A stretch of 64,000 nt of DNA from Mycobacterium sp. GA-1199 (GCF_001500045.1 NZ_LQIX01000012.1:248001-312000), one strand, 5' to 3'. Positions 42,548 to 51,755 are shown, counted from the first letter of the stretch. The notes: a model not told the origin generated them from the letters alone. Program-made: numbers and translations.

Positions 42548-44503
42548 CTAGTGTGGCACCCTGTTGCGAATCACCCGCTCGAGCGCTTGAATGTCAGATT
42601 CGATCAGCCGCGAAAGCCAATACACCAGTACGAACCCGGCGATTCCCCCAATGCACAGCGCGCGGATCGGGACGATGACCTGCGCGATCTCGGCGGGAGT
42701 CAGGAAGGTCACGGCAACGACGCCGAGCAACGGCACCGAGGCCGCGACCGCCAAATAGCGTGGTAGTCGACGGCTGAGTGCTCGTAGCTGTCCGGCTTCC
42801 TGAGGACTTGTCTGTCCGTATGCCACCAATTCCGGATAGACGCTGCGCACGACGTAGAAGGTCAACAGAAAGAACGGGTACGCGATGGCGATAGCACCAC
42901 AAATCGTGATTGACCCGAAGAAATGGATCGCAGACCTAACCGGGATTCCTCCGGCGGCGAACTGCATGGTCACCGGAAACGTCAGCCCTGAGAGCAACCA
43001 CAAGCCGAACACGATGAATACCGCCCGATCGCCTGCGACAAGACAGTCGTGGCGAGATCGGGCCAATGTGTCAGCGGGAGGCGCCGGGCCGCGTCGCAGG
43101 CGGCGTGGGACCAGGATGATGAAGCGATACCAATAGAGCAGGACCGCAGCGCCGAGTGGGAAGAACACCACGTTGACGACTGCGGTGACCAGCATGAACC
43201 GGCCCTGCGCATGATCGGAAAGCTGGCTGACGATAAGCAGCTGATTGTGTTGAATGTTGTAGGCGCTGGCCAACAGGTTGGGAATCATGATGGCCAGGAA
43301 TGCAATTGGTAGAAAGAACGGCCGTAACCGCATACGCCAGCTTCGAGCCGGCGGATCAACCAAATCACGAGCCTTCGGATCGAGACACAGCTGGAGTTGC
43401 TCGGCGAGTTCAGCCCCTGAGGCCCAGCGTTGTTCACGAGCGGAACTCAATGCTTTGAGTAGGACCCTCAGCAGTGCGGCGGGGCAATTCACAGGTACCG
43501 CGGCGAGGGCCGTCGGTGACACCCCTTGAGCGCGAGTGGTGAGCATCAACTCGAGCGCAGTGGTGTCGCCGATCGCTCCGGCCCCATCCGCCCGCGCGGC
43601 TCGCGCCGCGGAGTCATCGAACGGCTTGTCTCCGGTCAGGAGCTCCCACAGCACGACGGCAAGGGAGTAGATGTCGCTACGGGCATCGAGGTTCGCCATG
43701 TCGAGGGTGTGTCCCGGCTGGCAAGCCGTGAGTTGCTCGGGCGACATGTATGAGAGTGAGCCGCCGAAGTATTCGAAGGGACTTGCACCCGTTACGTTGC
43801 GGGCGAAGCTGATGTTGAAGTCCGCGAGTTTTGGCGTGCCGTCGGCAGCGAGGAGGACATTTGCCAGCTTGATGTCGCGGTGCAACACGCCGTGTGAATT
43901 CGCATAGTCCAACGCCTCAGCGAGCCGCTTCCCCAGCCACGCGACAGTGTCTGGCCACGGGAGCGATGCGAGCTCAGCACGCGTCGATGATTCCGTAGGA
44001 CGGATTCCCCCTCGAGCCTCCAGTGCGTGGTCCACCGCGTCGAGCAGCGTCTGGCCGCTTTCCGGTGGCCTATTTGCGCGGTGAATCGTCTCGACAACGT
44101 CCAGCAGTGTCCCGCCGGGGAGATACTGCATGTACAGGAGCCGCAAGTTCTGTGCGCGCAGGATTCGCTGGTCGAAAACCCTGACGATGTAGTCGTGATC
44201 CAGCTGGGCCAGAGTTTGCGGTTCGTGTCCCTCATTCGCGGAAATCTTGACCGCCACCAGCCGTTGCATAGACCGTTGCCGGGCCAGAAAGACCTTCGCG
44301 AATGCGCCGGTGCCCAATTCGAGCAGCAGATCGAAGTCGTCGAGCTGTTGACCGACCTCGATTTGTGCGAGGCGGGCCGACGAACCGAGCCCAGCGGACG
44401 ATGGCTCGTATGTTCCGGTGCGAGTTGCGCTTTCGCCGGCGACGCCCGTGGGCGCTTGAGTTCGAGTCAATTCGAACGGATAGTCGGCGGTCGAATCAGT
44501 CAT
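42548..44503 (-). CDS. membrane serine/threonine protein kinase with C-terminal multi-helix domain
   Basis: 651 residues from ATG 44503. The kinase domain spans about 55-370: glycine loop GTGAFAKV, VAVK lysine, HRDIKLAN catalytic loop and SPE at the end of the activation segment. The metal-binding motif reads DFN, not DFG. After it, six hydrophobic helices (about 390-410, 430-455, 480-500, 525-550, 585-605, 615-640) form a membrane domain unlike the single helix of most mycobacterial Pkn proteins. Base composition looks lower in GC than neighbours, hinting at transfer. An inverted repeat covers its ribosome-binding site. Confidence 0.85.
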   Translation of the reverse strand: MTDSTADYPFELTRTQAPTGVAGESATRTGTYEPSSAGLGSSARLAQIEVGQQLDDFDLLLELGTGAFAKVFLARQRSMQRLVAVKISANEGHEPQTLAQLDHDYIVRVFDQRILRAQNLRLLYMQYLPGGTLLDVVETIHRANRPPESGQTLLDAVDHALEARGGIRPTESSTRAELASLPWPDTVAWLGKRLAEALDYANSHGVLHRDIKLANVLLAADGTPKLADFNISFARNVTGASPFEYFGGSLSYMSPEQLTACQPGHTLDMANLDARSDIYSLAVVLWELLTGDKPFDDSAARAARADGAGAIGDTTALELMLTTRAQGVSPTALAAVPVNCPAALLRVLLKALSSAREQRWASGAELAEQLQLCLDPKARDLVDPPARSWRMRLRPFFLPIAFLAIMIPNLLASAYNIQHNQLLIVSQLSDHAQGRFMLVTAVVNVVFFPLGAAVLLYWYRFIILVPRRLRRGPAPPADTLARSRHDCLVAGDRAVFIVFGLWLLSGLTFPVTMQFAAGGIPVRSAIHFFGSITICGAIAIAYPFFLLTFYVVRSVYPELVAYGQTSPQEAGQLRALSRRLPRYLAVAASVPLLGVVAVTFLTPAEIAQVIVPIRALCIGGIAGFVLVYWLSRLIESDIQALERVIRNRVPH

Positions 44504-44525
44504 GACAACCTCGTTCCAGGTTGTC
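44504..44525 (-). promoter_or_regulatory. inverted repeat covering the kinase ribosome-binding site
   Basis: On the minus strand GACAACCT and AGGTTGTC form a perfect 8-bp inverted repeat with a 6-base loop, ending directly before the ATG at 44503. The only Shine-Dalgarno candidate, GAGG, is inside the 3' arm. Folded as RNA the hairpin would hide the ribosome-binding site; as DNA it would be an operator right at the start codon. Confidence 0.55.
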
Positions 44526-44595
44526 TTATCGTATCGGCGGAATCGGAGGCCCAGGAGTTCTTGACGCAACCCCGCCGAAGTGCGTCGATCCTGCA

Positions 44596-44630
44596 GCAGG
44601 GTCGGCGATCGATCGACTCCACGACCCTGC
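44596..44630 (-). terminator. hairpin downstream of tRNA-Thr
   Basis: GCAGGGTCG and CGACCCTGC (44596-44604 with 44622-44630) form a perfect 9-bp stem with a 17-base loop. It begins 10 bases past the tRNA 3' end in the direction of tRNA transcription, so it is the likely terminator of the tRNA gene. Confidence 0.55.
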
Positions 44631-44639
44631 AGAAGAAGG

Positions 44640-44714
44640 TGGAGCCCCCTGTCAGGATTGAACTGACGACCGCTCGCTTACAAGGCGAGTGCTCTACCAC
44701 TGAGCTAAGGAGGC
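44640..44714 (-). tRNA. tRNA-Thr (anticodon TGT)
   Basis: The minus strand folds into a complete cloverleaf: acceptor GCCTCCT pairing with AGGGGGC, a D-arm with AGCTCAGTGGTAGAGCA, anticodon stem CTCGC/GCGAG around loop CTTGTAA (anticodon TGT, reading ACA), and T-arm GTCAG-TTCAATC-CTGAC. The discriminator is T and the 3' CCA is encoded. A tRNA-Thr next to the phoP region is as I remember it in M. tuberculosis. Confidence 0.96.
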
Positions 44715-44764
44715 GTGCGACCAACGAGTTTATCGGGTCGCCGGATCGGGGAACTCCGCTGCCC

Positions 44765-45088
44765 GTGACTGTCAAGGACGATCTACTCGCCGACTTCCCG
44801 CAGGTGTACCCGGGCCTCACGCGGTCCGAGGTCGAGCAACTCCTGACGCTGCTCGACAAGGGCGCGACCGCAGGGGGCCTCGGCCTGAGCATCGCCACCG
44901 CCATCAAACCGCTGGTGCCCGACATCGCCCAGCGCATCGAGTCCTACAAGCAATCCGATGTCGACGACTATGTGCGGATGCTGCGCGGTGCGGCCGTCCT
45001 GTTGCTGCAGCGTTGGCAGCCCGAAGACCAACCCCCGACTCCGGACAGCGTGTCAGCGGCGATCAGGACGATCGAAGCCGACGCCTGA
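44765..45088 (+). CDS. conserved hypothetical protein
   Basis: 107 residues from GTG 44765. It starts VTVKDDLLADFPQVYPG, is helical and acidic, and has no signal peptide, cysteine or membrane helix. The frame is open upstream but that part overlaps the tRNA and is not coding. It meets the decapeptide-repeat gene tail to tail with two bases between. I do not recognise a named family; lineage-specific mycobacterial proteins of this kind are common. Confidence 0.6.
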   Translation: MTVKDDLLADFPQVYPGLTRSEVEQLLTLLDKGATAGGLGLSIATAIKPLVPDIAQRIESYKQSDVDDYVRMLRGAAVLLLQRWQPEDQPPTPDSVSAAIRTIEADA

Positions 45089-45090
45089 AC

Positions 45091-45912
45091 TCACTCCTCG
45101 ACGTCGATGATGCGCTGAGACGTCACTGTCCTTGACGACGTCCTGGCGCGCGGCCGCCGGCCGGGCAGCGGAATCCGGTCGGCGATATTGCTCAGCGGAT
45201 TGACGACCTGGCTCAACGTCACGACGGCGTCGTGCAGCGCGTCGATCGTCGGCGCCAGCGCCTCGAGGCCGGGCGCCAGCCGGTTGAGCGTGTCGGCGAC
45301 GTCGGCGAGCTTGAGCAGCGGACCGTCTGGATCGGTGAGCGTGTCCAGCAGGCCGTCCTCGGCCAGTAAGCGGTCGGCCACGCCGTCCTCACGCAGCACC
45401 CGTTCGACGAGGCCATCGTTGGCCAGCAGCTGGTCGGCCAACCCGCCCGGTGCGATCACCCGCGACAGAGCACCGTCGTCGGTGGTCATCCTGTCCACCA
45501 GACCGCCCTCGGCCATCAGCTGGTCCACCAGCCCGCCGGGAGCCACGGCCCTCGCGACCGCGCCGTTCTCCGCGGTCACGCGGTCAAGCAGGCCACCCTC
45601 GGTGGTCAGCTGATCGATCAGTCCGCCCGGTCGCAGCAGCCGGTCCAGCGGTCCGTTGGGGGCCAACGCCCGGCCCAGCGGGGCGTCGTCATCCATCAGA
45701 CGTGCCAGCCGATTCGCCCGTTCGACCGCGTCGTTGAGGCCCAGCATCGTCGCGAACGACGCCGATCCGGGCCCACCCTCTGCGGCTTCGCCGAGCGTCC
45801 GCTGCGCCATGCTCACCGCCCCGGTCGCCATGGCCAGCCCCGCGTCGGCAACCGCCAGGGCTGCTCGCGCCGGTGCGGTCGCGATATCGGTCAGCGCTTT
45901 GCCGAAGTTCAT
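45091..45912 (-). CDS. decapeptide-repeat protein with N-terminal helical region
   Basis: 273 residues. Residues 1-75 are an Ala-rich helical region; residues 76-205 are about thirteen tandem repeats of exactly ten residues (examples GGLIDQLTTE, GGLVDQLMAE, DGLVERVLRE). A helix (LNRLAPGLEALAPTIDAL) and a basic C-terminal tail (GRRPRAR) follow. The family position matches Rv0756c, which I recall as hypothetical. Function unknown; a repeat solenoid or scaffold is likely. It is divergent from phoP and shares the region with the PhoP box. Confidence 0.72.
   Translation of the reverse strand: MNFGKALTDIATAPARAALAVADAGLAMATGAVSMAQRTLGEAAEGGPGSASFATMLGLNDAVERANRLARLMDDDAPLGRALAPNGPLDRLLRPGGLIDQLTTEGGLLDRVTAENGAVARAVAPGGLVDQLMAEGGLVDRMTTDDGALSRVIAPGGLADQLLANDGLVERVLREDGVADRLLAEDGLLDTLTDPDGPLLKLADVADTLNRLAPGLEALAPTIDALHDAVVTLSQVVNPLSNIADRIPLPGRRPRARTSSRTVTSQRIIDVEE
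45298..45687 (-). repeat. thirteen tandem 30-bp units encoding decapeptides
   Basis: Each unit encodes ten residues with Gly at position 2, a hydrophobic residue at 3-4 and Asp at 5 in most copies. Period is constant with no insertions over 390 bases; the first unit (DAPLGRALAP) is the most degenerate. The units differ at DNA level, so this is an old protein repeat, not a recent tandem expansion. Confidence 0.8.
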
Positions 45913-45946
45913 GACTTCAGTCTATGGACGGCGCAAGATCAAGAAC

Positions 45947-45964
45947 TCACAGGAAGTACACAGC
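45947..45964. promoter_or_regulatory. PhoP-box-like direct repeat upstream of phoP
   Basis: TCACAGG-AAGT-ACACAGC matches the known M. tuberculosis PhoP site of two TCACAGC heptamers four bases apart, with one mismatch in each. It lies 49 bases upstream of the phoP ATG and 34 bases from the start of the divergent repeat-protein gene, so it could mediate PhoP autoregulation and control of both. Confidence 0.6.
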
Positions 45965-46013
45965 CCGCTGGCAGGAACATCACCGGCATGATGTGGACAG
46001 TGAATGGGTGGCT

Positions 46014-46727
46014 ATGCCTGCACTACCCGAGAGCACACCGGAGGCCAAGATCCTCGTCGTCGACGACGAGGCCAACATCGTCGAGCTCTTGTCCGTCAGC
46101 CTGAAGTTTCAGGGGTTCGAGGTCTACACCGCCTCCAACGGGGCTGCCGCGCTGGACAAGGCGCGCGAGATACGCCCGGACGCCGTCATCCTCGACGTGA
46201 TGATGCCTGGGATGGACGGTTTCGGTCTGCTGCGACGACTGCGCGCCGACGGTATCGACGCCCCCGCGCTGTTCCTCACCGCGCGCGACTCGCTCCAGGA
46301 CAAGATCGCCGGCCTCACGCTCGGCGGTGACGACTACGTGACCAAACCGTTCAGCCTCGAAGAGGTGGTGGCCCGGTTGCGGGTGATCCTGCGCCGCTCC
46401 GGCCGCGGCGTCGAGGAACCCCGCAATTCCCGGCTGTCCTTCGCCGACATCGAACTGGACGAGGACACCCACGAAGTGTGGAAGGCGGGGGAGCCGGTCT
46501 CGTTGTCGCCGACGGAGTTCACGCTGCTGCGGTACTTCATCATCAACGCGGGAACGGTGCTGTCCAAGCCCAAGATCCTCGACCACGTCTGGCGCTACGA
46601 CTTCGGCGGCGACGTCAACGTCGTCGAGTCCTATGTGTCCTACCTGCGGCGAAAGATCGACACGGGCGAAAAGCGTCTGCTGCACACGCTGCGCGGTGTC
46701 GGGTACGTGCTGCGTGAGCAGCGGTGA
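46014..46727 (+). CDS. phoP: two-component response regulator PhoP
   Basis: 237 residues from ATG 46014; GTG 46008 and GTG 45993 are in-frame alternatives. The receiver domain (about 15-130) has the acidic pocket VVDDEAN, phosphoacceptor Asp in ILDVMMPGMDGFG and Lys in TKPFS. The OmpR-type winged helix follows (about 145-237, LSPTEFTLLRYF and YVSYLRRKID). Sequence is almost identical to M. tuberculosis PhoP as I remember it. PhoP controls acidic pH, lipid and secretion genes. Confidence 0.95.
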   Translation: MPALPESTPEAKILVVDDEANIVELLSVSLKFQGFEVYTASNGAAALDKAREIRPDAVILDVMMPGMDGFGLLRRLRADGIDAPALFLTARDSLQDKIAGLTLGGDDYVTKPFSLEEVVARLRVILRRSGRGVEEPRNSRLSFADIELDEDTHEVWKAGEPVSLSPTEFTLLRYFIINAGTVLSKPKILDHVWRYDFGGDVNVVESYVSYLRRKIDTGEKRLLHTLRGVGYVLREQR

Positions 46728-46750
46728 CGAAGAATGCCGACAATGAGTAG

Positions 46751-48169
46751 ATGACCGCACGCGTGCCGCTGAGGGTGGCGCTGGTGGCGGCCACCTTGTT
46801 GCTGGTGGCGTGCGGTCTGCTCGCGTCTGGCGTCGCGGTCACCACGATCCTGCGCCACACCCTGAGCAACCGCGTCGACCAAGAACTGCTGGATGCCTCG
46901 CGAGGGTGGGCCCAGGCACCGCGCCAAGGGGCCGACGATGCGCTGGAAAGTCCGAATCCCGCACGGCCACCGACGAACTTCTACGTCCGCGGCGTCGGTG
47001 CCGACGGACACATCTGGATCGCCGTGAACGACCGAGATGCCGAACCCGCGCTGCCTGCGAACAACGATGTGGGCGCCGAACCGGTCACCATCGGCTCGCT
47101 CGGCGGCTCCGATGTGCAGTGGCGCGCGATGACGGTCCGCAGCCCCGATGGGGTGGTCACTGTCGCCGTCGACTTCTCCTCTGTGCAAACCACTTTGCGG
47201 GAGCTGATCTACGCGCAAGTGGGGATCGGGCTGGCGGTGTTGGTGGTGCTCGGGGTGGTCGGCTATGCGGTGGTGCACCGCAGCCTGCGCCCGCTGGCCG
47301 AAGTCGAGCAGACCGCCGCGGCGATCGCGTCCGGCGACTTCGATCGCCGTGTCCCGCAGCGCGATCCGCGCACTGAGGTGGGCCGATTGTCGTTGGCGCT
47401 CAACGGCATGCTCGCCCAGATCCAGACCGCCCTGGCGGGTTCGGAGGCCTCCGCCGAGCAGGCCCGCACTTCCGAGGAGCGGATGCGACGGTTCATCACC
47501 GACGCCAGCCACGAGCTGCGCACGCCGCTGACCACCATCCGAGGATTCGCCGAGTTGTACCGGCAGGGTGCGGCCCGCGACGTCGAGATGCTGATGAGCC
47601 GCATCGAGAGCGAGTCCGGCCGGATGGGGTTGCTTGTCGAGGACCTGCTTCTACTCGCCCGTCTCGACGCGCAGCGTCCGCTCGAGCACCGGCGCGTCGA
47701 TCTCTTGACTCTGGCCACCGACGCCGTCCACGACGCGCGATCCATCGCCCCCAAGCGAACCATCAAGTTGGAGGTGATCGAGGGGCCCGGCACCCCGGAG
47801 GTGCTCGGCGACGAAGCCCGGTTGCGCCAGGTGCTGGGCAACCTGATGGCCAACGCGCTTCAGCACACTCCCGAGACCGCTGGGGTCACGGTGCGGGTGG
47901 GCACCGCGGGCGACCGCGCGGTGCTCGAGGTGTGCGACGAGGGGCCGGGTATGACGGAAGAGGATGCGCATCGGGTGTTCGAACGGTTTTATCGCACAGA
48001 CGCGTCACGCACTCGGGCGAGCGGCGGCACCGGGCTGGGACTGTCGATCGTCGACTCGCTGGTTCTCGCCCACGGCGGAACGGTCGACGTCACCACAGCG
48101 CCGGGGCAGGGGTGCACGTTCAGGGTGAGCCTGCCGCGCATCGCCGATGTGGCGGCTCAGGTCAGCTGA
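46751..48169 (+). CDS. phoR: sensor histidine kinase PhoR
   Basis: 472 residues, 23 bases after phoP. One helix at about 8-30, an extracytoplasmic domain of about 125 residues, a second helix (about 155-178) and a HAMP linker lead to the dimerisation helix with the H-box [18 protein letters not shown] (His about 252). The catalytic domain has N-box [13 protein letters not shown]1 DEGPGM and [10 protein letters not shown]. It phosphorylates PhoP in response to acid and related signals. Its last 13 bases overlap the convergent HIT gene. Confidence 0.94.
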   Translation: MTARVPLRVALVAATLLLVACGLLASGVAVTTILRHTLSNRVDQELLDASRGWAQAPRQGADDALESPNPARPPTNFYVRGVGADGHIWIAVNDRDAEPALPANNDVGAEPVTIGSLGGSDVQWRAMTVRSPDGVVTVAVDFSSVQTTLRELIYAQVGIGLAVLVVLGVVGYAVVHRSLRPLAEVEQTAAAIASGDFDRRVPQRDPRTEVGRLSLALNGMLAQIQTALAGSEASAEQARTSEERMRRFITDASHELRTPLTTIRGFAELYRQGAARDVEMLMSRIESESGRMGLLVEDLLLLARLDAQRPLEHRRVDLLTLATDAVHDARSIAPKRTIKLEVIEGPGTPEVLGDEARLRQVLGNLMANALQHTPETAGVTVRVGTAGDRAVLEVCDEGPGMTEEDAHRVFERFYRTDASRTRASGGTGLGLSIVDSLVLAHGGTVDVTTAPGQGCTFRVSLPRIADVAAQVS

Positions 48170-48561
48170 GTAAGCGCCGCCTTGATCTTGGCCTGGGCCT
48201 CGTCAAGAGATTGCGGTGACGGGTTCTGGTCGGCATTGGCGAACCCGAAATCGGCGAGATTGTTGGTGGGGAAGACGTGCACATGCAGGTGTGGTACCTC
48301 GAGGCCGGCGATGATCACACCGGCCCTCTCGGCGGGGAATGCCTTGACCACGGCTTTGCCGATCAGCTGGGACACCTCCATGACGCGTCCGAAGACCGCC
48401 GGCTCGACGTCCTGCCAGTTGTCGATCTCGGCTCGAGGCACAACGAGCGTGTGTCCCTGCGTGATTGGGGCGATTGTCAGGAACGCGACGATGTCGTCGT
48501 CCTCGTAGACGAACCGGCCGGGTAGCTCCCCGTTGATGATCTTGGTGAACACACTCGCCAT
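48157..48561 (-). CDS. HIT-family (histidine triad) protein
   Basis: 134 residues from ATG 48561. Starts [14 protein letters not shown] and has the nucleotide-binding loop [11 protein letters not shown] and the triad HLHVHVF. HIT proteins hydrolyse adenylated small molecules. In M. tuberculosis the gene after phoR is also HIT (Rv0759c, from memory), convergent with phoR as here. An upstream ATG at 48573 would add four residues. Confidence 0.9.
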   Translation of the reverse strand: MASVFTKIINGELPGRFVYEDDDIVAFLTIAPITQGHTLVVPRAEIDNWQDVEPAVFGRVMEVSQLIGKAVVKAFPAERAGVIIAGLEVPHLHVHVFPTNNLADFGFANADQNPSPQSLDEAQAKIKAALTQLT

Positions 48562-48670
48562 GGTGTCGAGCATAGTGACGACTCGAGGGTGGGGGCCGTG
48601 CGGTACGAACGAGCTCTCGCCATGGGCCGAGCCGTATCCCCTCGTGGCGTGTCGTCGAGTCGGCGAATTG

Positions 48671-50404
48671 TCAGAAGGGTGGGGGTTCGGTGTCGGTGGT
48701 GTTGCTGCCGGCATCGCTGGTGAGGTTCCACGTGTCGTCGTTGGTGGGTGGGGGTCTGCTGGGTGCGGTGGTGGCGGGTGCGGTTGTCTTGGCGCGGTCC
48801 AGGGCGTTGAGGGCGCGTTCGCGGGTGATGCGGTGGAGGCGGTCTTGGGCGCGGGTGCGTCGTCGACGCGGCATCATCGCGGCTTTGTCGCCGCGCTGTG
48901 CCGGCGCGGTGTTGGTGGGCACGGTGGCGGTGGTGGTGTCCCAGCCCGGGTAGAACAATCGGCTGCCCGGATGGGTCAGATAGGTTCGCCCCGTCGGGGC
49001 GGTCCACTGCACGGTTCCATCGGGGTGTTGTTGATCGCTCCACCCGCCAAACGTTTTGAGTAAGTGATGGATTCGGCACAGGCATTTGATGTTGGAGGGG
49101 TGGGTGGCCCCGGCCGGATAGGGCGTGGTGTGGTCGAAATCGCAGAACTCGGCCGGGCGGTCACAGCCGGGGAACCGGCACGTCAGATCACGCATCCGGA
49201 CAAACCGCGCGGTGGTCGGCGAGGGCCGATACCCGGCCCCCGGTGCCGCCGGGGGCCGGTGCACCGGCTGGACTTTGGCCCCGTTACCGATCAGCTCAGC
49301 CAGCAATGGTGTCGGGATCACCCCACCACCGATGATCAACGCCGCCGGCGACTGCGGCTGGGGGGTGGGCTGGGTCTGCGTTGAGGGCGCCGGCTCCTCG
49401 GCCGGCTGCGCGCCCGCCGCGGGCGGCGATGTCTCCTGCGGCCCTGGGGCGGATTCGGCCGGCTGCGCTGGCATCGGCTCTGCTGCGGTCGCGTCCGGCG
49501 GCCTTTCCGAGGCTTCGGCCGGTGCTGCGGCTGATTCGGCCGGTGCTGGGGCCGGGGGTTGGGTTTGTGCTGGGGCGGTTTGGGCGTGTGCGGCGGCCAC
49601 GGTGGCGGCCTCGGCGATGATGTTGATCAGGAAGTGCGCCGCGCGCGCGTCGTCATGTCCGGCCGACGGGCACTGCGGGCTGCCGCACCGGCACGGCAGT
49701 CCTTGGGCGCCCGCGGCGATGGCCCCGAGTGCTTCGGAGCGGCGCTGCCCGAGGGTGCGTGGATCCTCGGGGCACACCTGGCTGACCATCTGCGTTAACC
49801 GACGCTCCAGCAGTGCCCCGTCAGTGGTGCTCAACCGGCCCCACAACGACATCGTGCCGGTCACGTCATCGCGCTGGCCCACCCGCACATCACGGTTCTG
49901 GGCGGCCTGGCGCAAGCGCCGCCGCGCGTCGGGATCGTACTGATCGACCACCGCATCGATGGCGGCTTCCAACCGCGCCACCGACAACGCCCCCCACTGC
50001 CCGGCGCGCGCGGCGATCGCGGCATCCACGCGCGCGGTGATCGCCGAATCCACGATCAGCTGGGTGCGCCAGGTGATCGTGGACACCAGCGCCGCGCTCA
50101 ACTGCCCCTGGGTGAACAGCGCTGCGACCTTGGGCAGCCGCTCGCGCAGCGCCATCGCGATACACATCTGGCCCGAGGCCGACCGGTCCCCGACCCCCAT
50201 CGCCGCCGAGATCTCCGCCGCAGCCATCCGCCACCCATCAACGGCGAAGAATTCACGGTCCTCATCGGGTTCGGTGTAGCGCGCGGTCAACTGCGCCACC
50301 GCGGCCAACCGCCGCGCCGCCCACACCGCCTCGGTGCGCGCACACTCCTCGATCGCCGCCACCACGACCGCGTCGTCAGCACCCGCGAACTCCGAACCGA
50401 ACAT
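48671..50404 (-). mobile_element. DUF222/HNH endonuclease (13E12 repeat family)
   Basis: 577 residues from ATG 50404 (a GTG at 50464 would overlap the SDR gene). The N-terminal DUF222 domain (about 1-230) is followed by a long Ala/Pro/Glu-rich linker (about 270-350). A C-terminal HNH nuclease motif comes next: CRFPGCDRP, CDFDHTTPYPAG and CLCRIHHLLKT, with the zinc cysteines present. Such genes occur in many copies in mycobacteria (REP13E12) and are thought to be mobile or phage-linked. It interrupts an otherwise conserved order between the HIT and ketosteroid-isomerase-like genes. No terminal repeats are seen. Confidence 0.85.
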
Positions 50405-50435
50405 GTGTTCGAGTATGCCACCGAGGTCCGACAAG

Positions 50436-51314
50436 TCAGCGCTGCTTTTCACCCCCACCGACAAACCCGCCGAGTTCCGTGATCGACCACGGCGGGCTGT
50501 CGTGATGGTCGCGGTAGGCGAGGATCGTCGGTGTCGGCCGGTCGAAGCGCCCGACGAAACCGCCTGCAGCGATGAAGATCTGCCCCGTCACGTCCTTGGC
50601 CAGGTCGCTGACCAAATAGGCGTAGGTCGGCGCGACGTACTCCGGCGGCGCGGCATCGAGGGCACCTTGCATGCTCACCTCATCCAGCAGCCCGCGACGG
50701 TTCAGATCCGCGATGTGGGCCTCATACTCCGATCCCGTTGAGAGACGCGTCCTGGCCCCGGGGCAGACGACGTTCGCGCGTACGCCGTGCTCCTTCAGTT
50801 CGGCGGCGATCGCGAGGGTCAGCCCATTGACGCCGCCCTTGCCCGCCGGATAACCCGTACCGCCGTAGTCGCCGAGGAACGCGAACGAGCTCGTGTTCAC
50901 GATCGCACCTCCGCCCTGAGCGACCATCCTGGGCGCCGCGGCTCGGCAGGTCTCAAAGGTCGTATTGAGATGCGCGTCGATCAGCTCACGAAACTGGCCG
51001 GACGTGATCGTGAGAATCGACGACCCGACGGGTTCGGCCGTGCCCGCACAGTTGATCAGAATGTCGATGCGCCCGAATTCCTGAACGCACTTGTCGATCA
51101 ACGCGTCCGCCGTTTCGGGATCGGCTGGCGAGCCAGCCACTCCGCGCGCGTTCGGAACCCGTTGCGCCGCTTCGGTTACAGCCTGCGGATCACGGCCGTT
51201 GACGACGACTCCCGCGCCGTGGGCGGCGAGCAGTTCGGCCACCGCCAGCCCCACGCCGCGCGATCCGCCGACGACGACAGCGGCCCGCCCAGTCAGTGAG
51301 GGGCTACTTGCCAT
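50436..51314 (-). CDS. SDR-family oxidoreductase
   Basis: 292 residues from ATG 51314, overlapping the isomerase-like gene by 11 bases. GGSRGVG cofactor loop, CAGT, SSFAF catalytic Ser and YPAGK active site are present. A long C-terminal tail after GGFVGRFDRP is unusual. Its position at the end of the cyp51 operon suggests it acts with the upstream isomerase-like and dehydrogenase proteins on a steroid or lipid intermediate. I do not recall this gene at this place in M. tuberculosis. Confidence 0.85.
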   Translation of the reverse strand: MASSPSLTGRAAVVVGGSRGVGLAVAELLAAHGAGVVVNGRDPQAVTEAAQRVPNARGVAGSPADPETADALIDKCVQEFGRIDILINCAGTAEPVGSSILTITSGQFRELIDAHLNTTFETCRAAAPRMVAQGGGAIVNTSSFAFLGDYGGTGYPAGKGGVNGLTLAIAAELKEHGVRANVVCPGARTRLSTGSEYEAHIADLNRRGLLDEVSMQGALDAAPPEYVAPTYAYLVSDLAKDVTGQIFIAAGGFVGRFDRPTPTILAYRDHHDSPPWSITELGGFVGGGEKQR

Positions 51315-51750
51315 CCGTTGACTGGCTACCCGCCTGGCCAAACTGCATCATGTCCATGTTCCAGTAGCCACGAAGGTTGGTGAGCAGACCGGCGTCGTTG
51401 ACCTTGTAGGTGAACACTCCGCGTACCGTGCTGGTCATCTCGTTGTCGAACTTGCTGCGCAGCACCAGGATATGAGCCACTTCGTGCGCAGAACTGGACG
51501 GGAACGTCTCCTCGCAGGTGATCCGCAGGTCGTTGGAGGCGATGTTGGCGTCGTAGAAGCCGGACACCGCCTCCTTCCCGCGAATCCCCGTGCCGTCGGG
51601 GTTGGTGAAGGACTGCCCGATCGGATCCTCGATGACGACGTCGTCGGCCATCAGGGCCAACCAGCCCTCTTTGTCGTGGGAGTGCACGCATTTCCACGAA
51701 TTGTGGGACGCCGTCAAAGCCGGTGTCTTCTCGACGGTTTCCTGAGACAT
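51304..51750 (-). CDS. ketosteroid-isomerase-like protein (Rv0760c homolog)
   Basis: 148 residues. The NTF2/SnoaL fold is recognised from WLALMADDVVIEDPIGQS, with the conserved Asp pocket, and VRGVFTYKVN near the end. It matches my memory of M. tuberculosis Rv0760c, whose structure resembles delta-5-3-ketosteroid isomerase and binds steroids, with weak or no isomerase activity reported. It lies five bases downstream of the alcohol dehydrogenase gene in the same operon. Confidence 0.88.
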   Translation of the reverse strand: MSQETVEKTPALTASHNSWKCVHSHDKEGWLALMADDVVIEDPIGQSFTNPDGTGIRGKEAVSGFYDANIASNDLRITCEETFPSSSAHEVAHILVLRSKFDNEMTSTVRGVFTYKVNDAGLLTNLRGYWNMDMMQFGQAGSQSTDGK

Positions 51751-51755
51751 GGGCT

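Noticed and set aside
44027..44764. Open frame upstream of the 107-residue gene
   Set aside because: It crosses the tRNA-Thr gene and antisense kinase sequence, so coding is implausible.
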